DNA of 64,000 bases from Aspidapion aeneum (GCA_963576565.1 OY755039.1:72496771-72560770), one strand, 5' to 3'; shown: positions 20,648 through 32,689, counted from the stretch's first letter. Translations and numbers: made by a program. Notes: a model not told the origin generated them from the sequence alone.

Positions 20648-21555
20648 ATCTAACTTAAAATTTAGCACAAATTTTATAAACACAAAATATATTAGCAGTA
20701 AACACATCTTAAGATAGTAATTAATATCACTCTTAAATGAAACATTTCGACCTTAAAAATAATTTTAATTTAGTAAAAAACTTCTCATAACTGGATCAAT
20801 GTTGGGAACATTTTTTTTTTGTTGATGAGGTCGGAAAATTTATGTATGCGCGACATTTTATATTTATGCCGAAGCTATACCAAATGATAGCTATTAAAGA
20901 GCTATCATTTGAGTTTAAAGAAGGGAGGAATGTAAAGGTCGAGGTTTATTTAATAAAATATAAAAATATTTTGTCAAAAATATGAGAAGTTTCAAGATTT
21001 CCGTTTAGTTGATAATAATATAACACGATGAAAAATAAATAAGTAAAAAGAAATAAATGAGATATTATTTTTTTTAAGAAAAAAAAATAATATTCATTAA
21101 ATTTCAAATTAAAAAAAAATATATAATAATTAATTTTTTTAAGAAAAAGAAAAATATTCATTAAAACCTAAATTAAAAAATATTAAAAACATATTCCAAA
21201 ACTGGCAGAAAATATACAAGTATTATCGAAGCAAGAAAGTAAAAAATCACAACAACAAAAAAAAATATTATTTTTAGAAATAAATTAATAAAAACCAAAA
21301 ATTTAATATTAAAATTAAAATTAAAATAATAAATTAAAAAAATATTCAGAGACCAGGCGATGCCAAAGTAATATTTAAACCAAATTTAAAAAAAAAGAGT
21401 TAACATAAAAAATGATTAAGACTCACATAAAACAAGCTGAAGTCAAAACCCTAACACTTATTTTCACTGGAGAGCACTGTTGATTCGATCGATCGCAAAA
21501 TTACAAATGAAATTAATTAAATGAGCCACAAAAGAGGTTGACAAAAATCCCAGTT
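20648..21555. other. AT-rich spacer with hairpin and purine tract
   Basis: No gene seen. A 12-bp-arm hairpin (CAAATGATAGCT/AGCTATCATTTG) lies at about 20880-20910. Shortly after it AAAGAAGGGAGGAA is followed by TGTAAAGG at about 20931, an arrangement that resembles a polypurine tract plus LTR start; no partner LTR was found. Confidence 0.4.
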
Positions 21556-21756
21556 TTACCTGTTTTGTCCACGCCTTAGGAAATTGTTTATATTAGGGAG
21601 CAATGAATACACGACTCTATTGTATTCATTAATTAGGGCTATATTCAGAAACACTGGCTCGATCAAAACACATTGACCTGTTTCGTCATAAAAATTTGTG
21701 GGATAAACAAGAGGGGATCCCCTATAAATTCGATTTCTTGAATTATATCCGGGCAT
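21556..21756 (-). CDS. small ORF of unknown function
   Basis: 66 codons from ATG 21756 on the minus strand, preceded by AACTTTTATA. The product is not recognised. It is rich in Tyr, Asn and Arg (SRNRIYRGSPLVYP, later TGQ) and ends in a basic RRGQNR. It shares its start context (AACTTTT-A/T-TAATGC) and a loose SRNR...PL.Y...TGQ pattern with the minus-strand ORF at 23672-23914, so the two may be remnants of one gene family. No domain, signal peptide or membrane segment is evident; it could be a chance frame in AT-rich DNA. Confidence 0.3.
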   Translation of the reverse strand: MPGYNSRNRIYRGSPLVYPTNFYDETGQCVLIEPVFLNIALINEYNRVVYSLLPNINNFLRRGQNR

Positions 21757-21980
21757 TATAAAAGTTCCAGTGTTAAAGTTGCAGCAAAGAGTGAAAAATC
21801 TTAAAAAGTTAAATAAAAGTGAAAAAAAGCCAAAAATAAATTAAAGTGCTTACAGGTATTGGAGACCAAATTATTTTTGTAAAGATTTTTGGTGGCTCCT
21901 GGTTTATTTGGTGAGGTCTTTTAATTTACCAATGTATTTTACCTAGACTCTATCGTTTGGAAGACCTTTAAACAAGACAA

Positions 21981-22283
21981 TGAGATTTAATAATAGTTTT
22001 GACCATTATAATTCGTGGACTTTGATTATTATGATTTAATAATAGTTTTGACCATTTTAATTGGTGGACTTTAATTATTATGGTTTATTAGTAGTTTTGA
22101 CCATTTTAATTGGTGAACTTTGATTATTATGGTTTAATAATAGTTTTGACCATTTTAATTGGTGGACTTTGATTATTATGATTTAATAATAGTTTTGACC
22201 ATTTTAATTGGTGGACTTTAATTATTATGGTTTATTAGTAGTTTTGACCATTTTAATTGGTGAACTTTGATTATTATGGTTTG
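21981..22283. repeat. 49-bp tandem array with 147-bp higher-order period
   Basis: TAGTTTTGACCAT recurs at 21994, 22043, 22092, 22141, 22190 and 22239, exactly 49 bp apart. Copy 2 equals copy 5 and copy 3 equals copy 6, giving a 147-bp super-unit. A seventh, degenerate copy follows. Confidence 0.95.
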
Positions 22284-22639
22284 ACAGTATTTTATTTGAT
22301 CATTTTAAATCGTGAAAAAGTGTCATGACTAATTCGATAGACTCTAGAGACATTTGTTTACATGATTAGATAGGAACATTTTAAAACGAATTATCAACTT
22401 TTATTTTAATAATTCGTTTTGAAAATATTAACAGAAATTGGCAATGTACCTATTGTTGAAGTTTAATTATTTTATTCAATCCAATAAATAACATGTATCT
22501 TAGAAATTGCAGTCAATTATTTTAACATCTATACATCCAACTAATAGTAACTCTAGCTATATGCAACTAGAACGTCTACCTCCAAATAAATTTAAATGTG
22601 TCTGCCTGCAGGAATCTAGATCTTAGGATTTAGATTTAC

Positions 22640-23377
22640 GCTCGGTTTTTGTGATACCTGTATGCAGCGTCACAGGGACTTAATTATTAAAAATATACAG
22701 GGGTTTTTGGTCAATATATATATTTTGTCAAAAGTCTGGTACCTCTCACAAGTTTTACCCCTACCTAAAAAATTCAGTCAAAAAATCGTTCTAATAACAG
22801 GAAAATTTATTTGGAGTGGATGCCTTTGTAGAGTAAGTAGACAACAGAGCAAAAGAATAAAATAGGAGGTTTAAACCTAATTAATATAGAATTTAAAGCT
22901 CTAGCTCTTTTTCTAAAAACTCGTTCGCATCTTGGAATGATCATAGCACAAAGGTATGGTTTAAATCAAGCGTAAACGCAATCTTCGAAAATAATTTACA
23001 GAGAAATAACTACACTAAAAAAATGGCGTAGCACGGTGTATAAGATTATCAATGAAGTTATTCCGGTAGCCGAGAAAACCAAAAGGCATGGAATGAGTCA
23101 AAATGACATTTGCAGGCTTTGCAACTCTATTGATACTCTTATACACCGCGTTAAGAATTGTGGGAATAGTCTCATTATTTGGAACTGGGTAAAAAGTTTA
23201 CTAAATCGTCTATTTAAAAAAGATTTAAAAATAGTCTCGCAGTGTGGTGAAATGTTACAAGTGACATTTCGTGATAAACAAGATCAAAATGTGTGGTTTT
23301 TTTATTGTTGTGCCTTGCTGTTTTACAATATCGATGGGAAAAATCAGGACTTACATGGATTTTTAGACATAATTTGA
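22640..23377 (+). pseudogene. decayed LINE ORF2 C-terminus (Tx1/L1-like)
   Basis: Broken frames encode the region after the RT of an L1/Tx1-type LINE: ILSKVWYLSQVLPLPKKFSQ and GKFIWSG at about 22712-22815, then GGLNLINIEFKALALFLKT at about 22862-22920 in another frame, then a C-terminal CRLCNSIDTLIHRVKNC zinc motif with IWNWV at about 23110-23190. At least two stops or shifts separate the pieces. No RT core is left. Confidence 0.75.
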
Positions 23378-23671
23378 GCACAACGACTCAAGCTCATTAA
23401 GGAAAATAAATTGCGACTGGTATCTAGAAAAATTTATAGATTCTAATTAATAAATAAAACCTTATTATTTAACTGTGATATTAGATATGTAGCATAAATT
23501 TATTGATAATAAAGTTGGTTAAATTTTTTTTTTAAATAAATGTGTTTATTGCTTTAACCTTTAAACTGTGTATAGTCAATTCAAGTATTAATGTGATTTT
23601 ATGTATTTTATTGTTTTTTAAGTTTGTTTTTAATAGTGATATTTAGTTAATTTAAGAAAAAAATTAAAATT
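23378..23671. other. AT-rich spacer
   Basis: Nothing recognised; possibly the 3' UTR of the LINE fragment. Confidence 0.4.
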
Positions 23672-23914
23672 TTATTTGTAACTTTTTAAGTTTAAAATTG
23701 GTGCCTTAAGCACCCTCTGCTGGGCCGGTGATTTTAGAATTCCATTGGGAATCAAAATATGATTGGCAGGAGGAAAGGAAATACCTGGAACAATTTGTCC
23801 AGTATTTCCTTGACGTTGCTTATGTCTGTATAACGGATTTAGTCGGCAATAAAGAATATTTCTATTTCTATTTCTACTATATTCCGAAAACCGCATATTG
23901 ATACGACACAGCAT
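23672..23914 (-). CDS. small ORF of unknown function
   Basis: 80 codons from ATG 23914 on the minus strand; an internal ATG at 23896 is an alternative start. The product is not recognised: Arg/Asn-rich start (YSRNRNRNILYC), then NPLYRHKQRQGNTGQIVPG and a Pro-rich end. Its base composition is less AT-skewed than the flanks, which suggests a former coding region rather than random sequence. It resembles the ORF at 21556-21756 in start context and general pattern. Probably a remnant of a mobile-element or viral gene; no domain is visible. Confidence 0.35.
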   Translation of the reverse strand: MLCRINMRFSEYSRNRNRNILYCRLNPLYRHKQRQGNTGQIVPGISFPPANHILIPNGILKSPAQQRVLKAPILNLKSYK

Positions 23915-24405
23915 TAAAAAAGTTAGAATTAAAAAAAAATGTAATTGTTAAAAATCATTAGCATTAGTAGATTTTAACCAAAATCTTATCAGCTTGTAAG
24001 AGTGTTGAACACTATTTTACTTGAAAATTTTATGACAATCGGTTCAATGGTTTAGGAGTTATCGTGTTATCATGTTACACCCAAATAAAACATTTTCGGC
24101 GTTATCTCACAAAAAAATGCTATGTGTGCTAGGAAGGTAAAAAACAAAAAGACAAATTTAAATACTAACACATTCTAGTACAATTTTGGTGTTTTACTTA
24201 AAACTCTTTATAAAATCCGAATTAAAAGACTTATTGTTAAAATCAAGTGTTTCTTTAATGTTGTATGGACAAACCTCTATAAGAATATGTTTTAAAATAG
24301 TATGAAATTTTCTATTTGTCTGTCTATCTTTGACGAAAACTGGTAGAGAGTTAAACAACATGATCTCCAGCAGGTTTTTTTTCTCTTGTGTGTTTGGGTA
24401 CCACA
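23915..24405. other. spacer, no gene seen
   Basis: AT-rich. It includes a GACAATCGGTTCAATGG stretch around 24033, a motif type common in insect dispersed repeats. Confidence 0.4.
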
Positions 24406-25060
24406 ATGTGTTTTTTGCTAATAGAAGCTACAGGAAGGTTGCAGTAGTTGATTTTTTGGTGGCAGAAGCTAAGGGAAGGTGGTTTTTTGATGGCAGAAGC
24501 TAGGGGAAGGTGGTAGTAGTTGTTTTTTGTTGGTAGAAGCTAGGGAAAGGCGGTGGTAGGTAGTTGGTTTTTAAGGTGGTCGAAGTTAGGGGAAGGTGAT
24601 ATAATTGGTTTTTTGCTGGTAGAAGTTTGGGGAAGGTGGTAGTGGTTGTTTTTCTGCTGGTAGAAGCTATGGGAAGGTGGTAGTGTTGATTTTTTTGTGA
24701 CAGAAGCTTGGATAGTAGTAGTTAGTTTTTGATGGTAGAAGCTACAGGCAGATTGAAGTACTTGCTTTTTGGTGGTAGAAGCTATTGGAAAATGCGAAGG
24801 GTGATCAGCTGTCCATAGTAGGTGTACAAATTTTGTCTAAAGGACCATACAGGATTACACAGGACACTATACAGGACCCTAGAATACACTACAGGATCAA
24901 GATTTTATTTTAAATTCGGCACAGCTGATCACCCCTTAGGAAAATGGTAGTAGTTAGTTTTTTGATGGTAGAGTAGAAGCTAGGGGATGGTGGTAGTAGT
25001 TGGTTTTTTTTGTAATAGGAGCTAGTTGGTTTTTGGTGATAGAAGGCAAGCCCCCCCAGA
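24406..25060. repeat. degenerate ~45-50-bp minisatellite
   Basis: About a dozen variable copies of a unit containing GGTAGAAGCTAGGGGAAGG followed by TGGTAGTAGTTGGTTTTTT. The array is split by a nested MITE at 24795-24938. Confidence 0.85.
24795..24938. mobile_element. 144-bp hAT-like MITE, copy 1
   Basis: Inverted ends AAGGGTGATCAGCTGT and ACAGCTGATCACCCCTT, flanked by the 8-bp duplication GGAAAATG (24787-24794 and 24939-24946). It lies inside the minisatellite. Related copies are at 42296-42372 and 56019-56160. Confidence 0.88.
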
Positions 25061-25145
25061 GCCACTAAATATTAACCCCTAAAACATTCCCAAATCTGCG
25101 CTCAAGCCTCCTCTCAGAATCCATCTCTACAAATTGATCCGCGCT

Positions 25146-25204
25146 CAAACCCCCCCCCCCCCCATTCCGAACCGAACCGAACCCCCATCCCCCCCCCCCG
25201 GTAT
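25146..25204. repeat. C-rich tract with CCGAA pentamers
   Basis: A C16 run, CCGAACCGAACCGAAC and a second C run. The same pentamer recurs at 28050-28068. Confidence 0.85.
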
Positions 25205-26370
25205 TCATTTTTACGTACGCCACTGTGCAGGTAAACGTTGTTATAGTTGATTTTTTGGTAGTAGAAGGTAATCAAATAGATAAAACTGACCTGTACTTAA
25301 GTGATAGATACATAGGTAACTGTTTGGGAGTGGTACTAGCTTTGATCTCTTAGTCAGGATATCTAACAGTTTTTATAAAAAATAATTTTTAATCATTGGC
25401 ATAAAATTAAATCGGCAGCAGCGATGCCAGACGTACCATAATTATGGAATTGTACCATAATTTTTAATAATAATCATAAACAATTTAATTCCGTTTTACG
25501 CCTCTCCTGAAAAAATCATATTTTTTGCATTTGCATTATAAATAAACAAATGTTACCCTTCGTGGCAACACTGCTGGTTTGTTACATACATTTTCAAATG
25601 GTTAGCCTGTCATACAAAAGTTCGGGGAATACCCATATACGTAATATTCCAATACACCCGGTTAGCTATTTACTCTATAAGTGGATTTTGAGTATCACAT
25701 TAAAGGATGACAATACGAAAATTGCATAAGTTTGTCCTTTACACGTATACGAAAACGGCCACGCCCGATCGAATCAGCGCCGTCACTAGACTATGGGTAT
25801 TCCCTTGAAGAATAGTTTTTTAATTATGTTTTAAAAATTCCATAAAGAATATAAAAAAGTTTATAGAATTAAATTTGTTGTAATTATTAGATTCAAAATT
25901 TTATATTACGCTACAGATACACTATTGTCTTTAAAATGGTGCTGTGTTAGTTTACAATAGAAGTGCTAAAACTCAAACAATTAATTTTACGATTTTCGAT
26001 ATAATCTAATAACAGTGTAAAAAATTCTACCTTTCGCACCAAACTTATCCTTAAACAGTTCCCAAAGTACCTAGGTATTTTTTGCATGCGAGCAGAAAAT
26101 AATAAAATACGTAGGCATTTGTAAATGGCCGAACAAGGTAGGTAGATAGGTATATTATTTTTCTACAGGCGCGAAAAATAAACTACTGCCTCTAGTAAAT
26201 ATCTCTCTGAAAAATTAATAAATAATATTGTTTTGTATCATCATGCATTTTGCGTGCGAAAAATTGCACTTTTCCGCACTAATTCGGAAAGAAACCTTCC
26301 CGTAGCAACAAAGTTATAGTCATAAAAATCACTAAAAACCCCAACTTGACAAAATTTAATACAAAGAAAT

Positions 26371-26506
26371 CTCCCCTTTGGTACACTAAGGGCGTAAGTC
26401 ACATTCATTACACACGTAGCCTTCGCACTTATTGTACCAAACAATAAGGACGTCAGTTGCGCGTGTAATGAAAGGAAACTTACGCCTTTAGTGCACCAAA
26501 GGGGAG
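26371..26506. mobile_element. 136-bp MITE with 28-bp inverted ends
   Basis: CTCCCCTTTGGTACACTAAG at the left and its inverted near-match CTTTAGTGCACCAAAGGGGAG at the right, with AAAT on both sides as a possible 4-bp duplication. Confidence 0.8.
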
Positions 26507-26621
26507 AAATACAATTTAAGGTTTTTTCCAAATATATTACGTATTTGGTTTTTTCCTTAAGCCGTTGACGACATGTTGCGCCTAAGAAGTTCGGTCAAGC
26601 AGTCGTGTGTGGAAAAATAAT

Positions 26622-27293
26622 TTACCTGAACCCGCACCATTTGGAGACCTTAGCAACGCGGCAATAAGGCAACTTCAATATTTGTTTACATTTCATCAAT
26701 TTCGTCTAGTTTGACATGTTTATTTATAAATTCATGGGCGCACCCAGGTGGGGGGCCCCGGGGCCCGGGCCCCCCCCCAAGCCTTAATTTTTTTTACATA
26801 TTTTCGACATTTTTCAGAAAAAAACACAAAAAATAGCTTAAAATTCGACATCATGAGGCTTCGGGATAGTTTTTGTAAATTGGATGCTCCTTATGTTATT
26901 TAAGGGTTGAAAAGACACTTTCCGCCTGTGTTAGGTACAATATTTTACCTATGAGTACCTTTTTTTGTAAATTTAATGTAATTTATAAATAAACATGTCA
27001 AATTAGACGAAATTGAAATGTAAACAAATATTGAAGTTGTCTTATTACCGCGTTGCTAAGGTTTCCAAATGGTGCGGGTCCGGTAAAGTACCTTTATCGA
27101 ACGGCGGTAAGTAGAGACACTTTCCGCCTGTGTTAGGTACAATATTTTACCTATGAGTACCTTTTTTTTTCAAAAAATTTTATGTAATTTATAAATAAAC
27201 ATGTCAAATTAGACGAAATTGAAATGTAAATAAATATTGAAGTTGTCTTATTACCGCGTTGCTCCAAGGTCTCCAAGTGGTGCGGGTCCGGTA
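26622..27293. repeat. inverted plus direct repeat cluster
   Basis: A ~107-bp arm at 26622-26730 is inverted at 26982-27086 and the latter is repeated directly about 202 bp downstream (27186-27293). The direct unit runs from AGACACTTTCCGCC (26913 and 27115) to GGTGCGGGTCCGG. The first arm is followed by a G/C-only block at about 26746-26776. Confidence 0.85.
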
Positions 27294-29744
27294 CACCCAA
27301 TATGCAAAATCATCTTTTCGCAAAATGATTTAAACACATATTATATAGTTTCTCTTTATTTTATTAAAAATTATAGCAGACTATTTAATTATTCTGTCAG
27401 TTACTCCCTAAAAACTAACTTCTTGCGCGCAGAAAGGTGAAGTTTTCCACATCCTAGTAGAAAATAGTAAATTTAACAAGTACAAAAATATTACTTTGCC
27501 GCATGTAATTGCAGATGGCCGAACAACCCGCTTAGATGGCCGGGCCAGCAATTAAGTGAAACAAAATTTTACAAGTATTTATTTATATTAAATTTTGACA
27601 ACGTATATTGTTTTGTCTGACACGTTTGTTTTTAATTTTTTGTCATGGTGTTTTTTTTTCGCACTAGTGCGGAATAGGTTTCTTTCCTCAAAACACTATT
27701 TTTATAGTTTTCCTCGGGCGTGACGAGAGCTGAAACGGCTCTGGAGGCGAAGTGAAAGCGCAAGGCACAGTGGTCTATGCCAGAAATGCGTTACCTACTA
27801 TTAGCATATACGTAGAACGGATTTTCGTGTGCACTTCATTGCTAAAATGTAAGATACAATTTAAATCATTTCTTACACCCTAAGAATGCAAAATCGATTG
27901 GTCGTCCAAAAATCGTGGTGGGGGTAATTTTTCCAAAAATTTTGATAAAATTTTTTTTGCATTTTTTAAATATATAAACTGTGCTCATGATTCCACCAAA
28001 AGCATATAGTAATATTTCTATCAGAAATATTTATTTTTCAATGTTGAACCGAACCGAACCGAACCCACCCAAACATATAATTTATTTTTTAGTTTAGCAG
28101 CATCATTTATTTAAAATTTGTCAAAAATTCTACTTATTTTTTTTTTAATTTCGCCTGCGGCGCTATTATTCTTATTTAGCTACTAAATTTCACATCTCAA
28201 TTTCTATCAAAAACCACTAAAAAAATGTTTTTGATGTTTGCTGCCACTTTGACTCCTGCCCCCGGTAAATTCTGGATCCGCCTCTGTATACAGAGTGTAA
28301 ATAAGATTTAAGTGCAGAACAAATAAGAAAGCCAAAATTATATTTATTAGTATGATATAAGAAGTGAAACCAAAATAGGTTTGGGACTTTCCAATCACCC
28401 CGTTTTTAACTTAAGGCCTGCGCAAACACATTATTTGCCCCGATAAGCCTAGGTAGTCCATGTGAAAGATAGATTTGTGCACACTCGATATTTCTTTTCT
28501 ATATAAACTTTGCATAACACATTGAAAGTTATCGTTACTTGTTTAGAAACTTTAAAAAATAGTTGTGGTATACCATGTATCCCAGTTAAAAGTTATTACA
28601 CGGTTTCTTATGAGAATTTTGAAAACAGTAATACACACAAATTTGGATTATTGGCTAAACATTGGCGCTATTCCGAGCCCAGTCTATTTCAAAAATAAAA
28701 ATATCTATAAAGACTTTTAAAAAATCAAGCAATAAATAAATTATTTTTATTAAAAGCAGTTTTTAGTTTTTGCTTGATATTTGGAAAAACCCTTGTGGTT
28801 ATTTTAAATTTTAATACAGCACCTGATTGGGCTCAGAATATAGTCAGTTTTTTCCATTTAACCAGAATTATAATATGTCTTATCATTTCCAAAATTCTCA
28901 TAAGACCCCATGTAGTTACTTTTATCTGGGACACCCTGTATAGTAAGTACTTTTTGAATATTATCTATATGTAAAAATTATACTACCTGCAACTTAATGA
29001 ATTATATACGAAGTAACTGGAACGACCACGGCTATATGAGACACTGAGACAAAAATTTAACAGTTTTTTTAGAGTGACAACATACAATAAATGCTAAGCA
29101 TTGCAATCTTTCTCTCTCTAGTTCTAATCACCTGTGGTATTCTGTGAACTTAATACTTCAAGGAGATTGTCATTTGTGATTTGTCATTAAAGTGTTTGTC
29201 AATGTTGTCAGTAGCACCTCCTGCGCAGCGTGCTCTCTCTACAAAAAATATCAATATTTTTGCCTCACTTTGCATATAGAGATTATTGCCGTTAATAGGT
29301 CTTACGAGAATCTCTCAGTTTAGTGCCCTTTTTAGCCTATTAACCTTTCCATCATTTTTGACGTTGGTCAAAGCTGTCACATTATTTATTGATCCAGGAG
29401 ACGATGTGAAGCCTTCCAAAAAGGCGCCACAAATGAAATTGCCTTGTTTGGAAAAAAACTTGCTTGCGATTAAACTCTTTAAAAAAAATCTCTATATCGT
29501 TATTTAAAGTTGTAGTTGTCAATTTACATAGATAGGGTTTTTGGCCACTGTGCGCCGATAAATCATTGTGACGACACGGGTCAAATGTGTGGGGACGATA
29601 TACACCAATAAAATAAGATGCATGAGTAAATTAAAGCATGTGTTTAAAAATAACCAATCAGGACATTTTATACTAAATTCTACAAGAAGGACACTCTTAT
29701 GTACATTTGATATTGCCATTTCTTAATGTTTTCATCAAGAACTG
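27294..29744. other. interior of hAT-like element, no gene seen
   Basis: Short open frames only. GGATCCGCCTCTGTATA at 28273-28289 and GGGACACCCTGTATAG at 28927-28942 are end motifs of other dispersed elements. Confidence 0.5.
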
Positions 29745-30275
29745 GAAATTACCGTGGGTATTGGAATATTACGTATATGGGAATACCCAGTAATTATTCT
29801 GGTTATGGCTTTGCTTTTGTTCTGTTGTGGTTTTCGGTCATTTAACACAGTAGACCAGTACACTGTGTTCATGTAACCTTAAAATTTTGATACAATCTGT
29901 GTCGGTGGTTGTTGTAATTTGCCTTTTTGTTAAATTTTTAATATATTAGTTAATGTAATGGCGGCAAGTTCGTCGAAAAATGCATTTTCAACAATTTGTA
30001 CCATAATTTTCCCTAAAATTCGATAATTCTGGCATCGCTGTGCAATAATTTTATATTTGACATCTGGCATCGCTGATCGGCAGATTATCATCCTTTGGTG
30101 GCTCTTAAAATAATTGTATCAAAAATATTTTAAATTTACATTACATTTTGTTATAACGTTATATGTGCGGCTAAACTCCATATCATAATTTTTGGCAGTT
30201 ATCAGCTGTTTACCATAACAAATAGCATAGACGATAACCATCTACTGTCAAAATAGAGGTACCAAAAACCTCATT

Positions 30276-30376
30276 ATATCAGAATTCATATCTCTGGAGA
30301 ACAGCATCGCTTTGGAATGGACTCCCTGCGACAGTGTTCCTTGCAGATTACAACCTGAACCGATTCAAACGGTCTA
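30276..30376 (+). pseudogene. C-terminal scrap of a CR1/Jockey-type LINE
   Basis: One frame reads LWNGLPATVFLADYNLNRFK at about 30310-30370, the conserved C-terminal motif after the RT of CR1/Jockey-type LINEs. It is cut off by the foldback element at 30377. A closely related scrap is on the minus strand at 58030-58162. Confidence 0.7.
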
Positions 30377-30513
30377 GGACAACTGGGCGCCGCCAACTCG
30401 GCGCCGCCAACTGGGCGCCGCCAACTCGGCGCCGCCAACTGGGCGCCGGGCCAACTGGGCGCCGGGCCAACTCGGCGCCGCCAACTGGGCGCCGGCCAAC
30501 TCGGCGCCGGACT
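30377..30513. repeat. left GC-rich terminal repeat block
   Basis: Nine or so 14-16-bp units alternating CAACTGGGCGCC and CAACTCGGCGCC. It is almost pure GC in a very AT-rich setting. Confidence 0.95.
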
Positions 30514-30628
30514 AAAAATTTGTTTTTGATAAAATGTGTAGATGAAAAATAAAATAATTTATTTATATAAAAACATCTTTAAAAAATCCTTTACTAACTA
30601 ACTATCTATCAAATCTTGTGAAGCGTTT

Positions 30629-32580
30629 TTAACACACTTCCCATTATCCGATTTGGATAAAATTTGGTACACACGTAGTGGTCCCATGACAATACAACAT
30701 TAAGAAAAAAATATCCTACCACCCCTACCCCCACCCCTTCTATAGAAAAATGTGTTTTTGACACACTTCCCGTTATCCGATTTGGAAAAAATTTGGTATA
30801 CACATAGTGGTCCGCTAATAATACAACAATAAGAAAAAAATATCCTCCCACCCCTACCCCCACCCCCTCCATAGAAAAATTTGTTTTTGACACACATCTT
30901 GTTATCCGATTTGGATGAAATTTGGTATACATATAGTGATCCGATGACAATACAATATTAAGAAAAAAAATATCCTCCCACCTCTACCCCCACCCCCTTT
31001 AATAGAAAAATGAGTTTTTGACACACTTCCCATTATCCGATTTGGATGAAATTTGGTATTCACATAGTGGTCCAATGACAATACAACATTTAAAAAAAAT
31101 ATCCTCCCACCCCTACCCCCACCCCCTTCCATAGAAAATGCGTTTTTGACACCCTTCCCATTATTCGATTTGGATGAAATTTGGTATACATATAGTGGTC
31201 CGATGACAATATAATATCGAAAAAAAAAATCCTACCACTCCTACCCCCACCCTCATCAATTCGTTTTTAACACACTTCCCGTTATCCGATTTGGATAAAA
31301 TTTGGTATACACATAGTGGTCCGATGATAATACAACATTTAAAAAAAATATCCTCCCACCCCTACCCCCACCCCCTTCCATAGAAAATGCGTTTTTGACA
31401 CCCTTCATATTATCCGATTTGGATGAAATTTGGTATACATATAGTGATCCGATGACAATACAATATTAAGAAAAAAAATATCCTCCCACCTCTACCCCCA
31501 CCCCCTTTAATAGAAAAATGAGTTTTTGACACACTTCCCATTATCCGATTTGGATGAAATTTGGTATTCACATAGTGGTCCAATGACAATACTACATTAA
31601 AAAAAATATATCCTCCCACCCCTACCCCCACCCCCTTCCATAGAAAATGCGTTTTTGACACCCTTCCCATTATCCGATTTTGATGAAATTTGGTATACAT
31701 ATAGTGGTCCGATGACAATATAATATTGAAAAAAAAAATCCTACCACTCCTACCCCCACCCTCATCTATAGAAAAATGCGTTTTTGACACACTTCCCATT
31801 ATCCGATTTGGATGAAATTTGGTATACATATAGTGATCCGATGACAATACAATATTATGAAAAAAATATCCTCCCACCTCTACCCCCACCTCCTTTCATA
31901 GAAAACTGAGTTTTTAACACATTTCCCATTATCCGATTTGGATGAAATTTGGTATTCACATAGTGGTCCGATGATAATACAACATTAAAAAAAAATATCC
32001 TCCCACCCCTACCCCCACCCCCTTCCATAGAAAATGCGTTTTTGACACCCTTCCCATTATCCGATTTGGATGAAATTTGGTATACATATAGTGATCCGAT
32101 GACAATACAATACTAAGAAAAAAATATCCTCCTACCTCTACCCCCGCCTCCTTTCATAGAAAAATGAGTTTTTGACACACTTCCCATTATCCGATTTGGA
32201 TGAAATTTGGTATTCACATAGTGGTCCGATGATAATACATTAAAAAAAAATATCCTCCCACCCCTACCCCACCCCTTCTATAGAAAATGCGTTTTTGACA
32301 CCCTTCCCATTATCCGATTTGGATGAAATTTGGTATACATATAGTAGTCCGATGACACTACAACATTGAAAAAAAAAATCCTACCACTCCTACCCCCACC
32401 CTCATCTATAGAAAAATGCGTTTTTGATATACTTCCCATTATCCGATTTGGATGAAGTTTGGTATACATATAGTGATCCGATGACAATACAATATTAAGA
32501 AAAAATATCCTCCCACCTCTACCCCCACCCCCTTTCATAGAAAAATGAGTTTTTGACACACTTCCCATTATCCGATTTAG
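30629..32580. repeat. left array of ~128-bp repeat, 16 copies
   Basis: TATCCGATTT marks the unit 16 times between 30645 and 32577, mostly 125-131 bp apart. Each unit has a C-rich block with CCCACCCCTACCCCCACCCC, so the minus strand carries G-quadruplex-type motifs. Confidence 0.93.
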
Positions 32581-32689
32581 ATGATTTTTTTAAAAAGGGT
32601 AAAAAATCATGTTCAGCGACGTCAAACACCACAAAGTTCTAAATTTATTATAAATCGATCCCTAAGCACTGCAATCTTTCAAGTTTGAG

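Larger units (their letters stand above)
25419..30075. mobile_element. 4.66-kb hAT-like element, no transposase seen
   Basis: Starts CAGCGATGCCAGA at 25419 and ends TCTGGCATCGCTG at 30075, with perfect 8-bp duplications ATCGGCAG at 25411-25418 and 30076-30083. The 8-bp target duplication and CAG..CTG ends are hAT features. A second inward copy of the right end (TCTGGCATCGCTG ending near 30040) and a mini left end (25419-25574, ending TGGCAACACTG) suggest nested or tandem termini. The interior holds MITEs, inverted repeats and C-rich tracts but no transposase frame. Confidence 0.8.

Noticed and set aside
25146..25204. CCGAA pentamer repeat as telomeric DNA
   Set aside because: The insect telomere unit is TTAGG/CCTAA; this pentamer differs and is only a few copies long within C runs.
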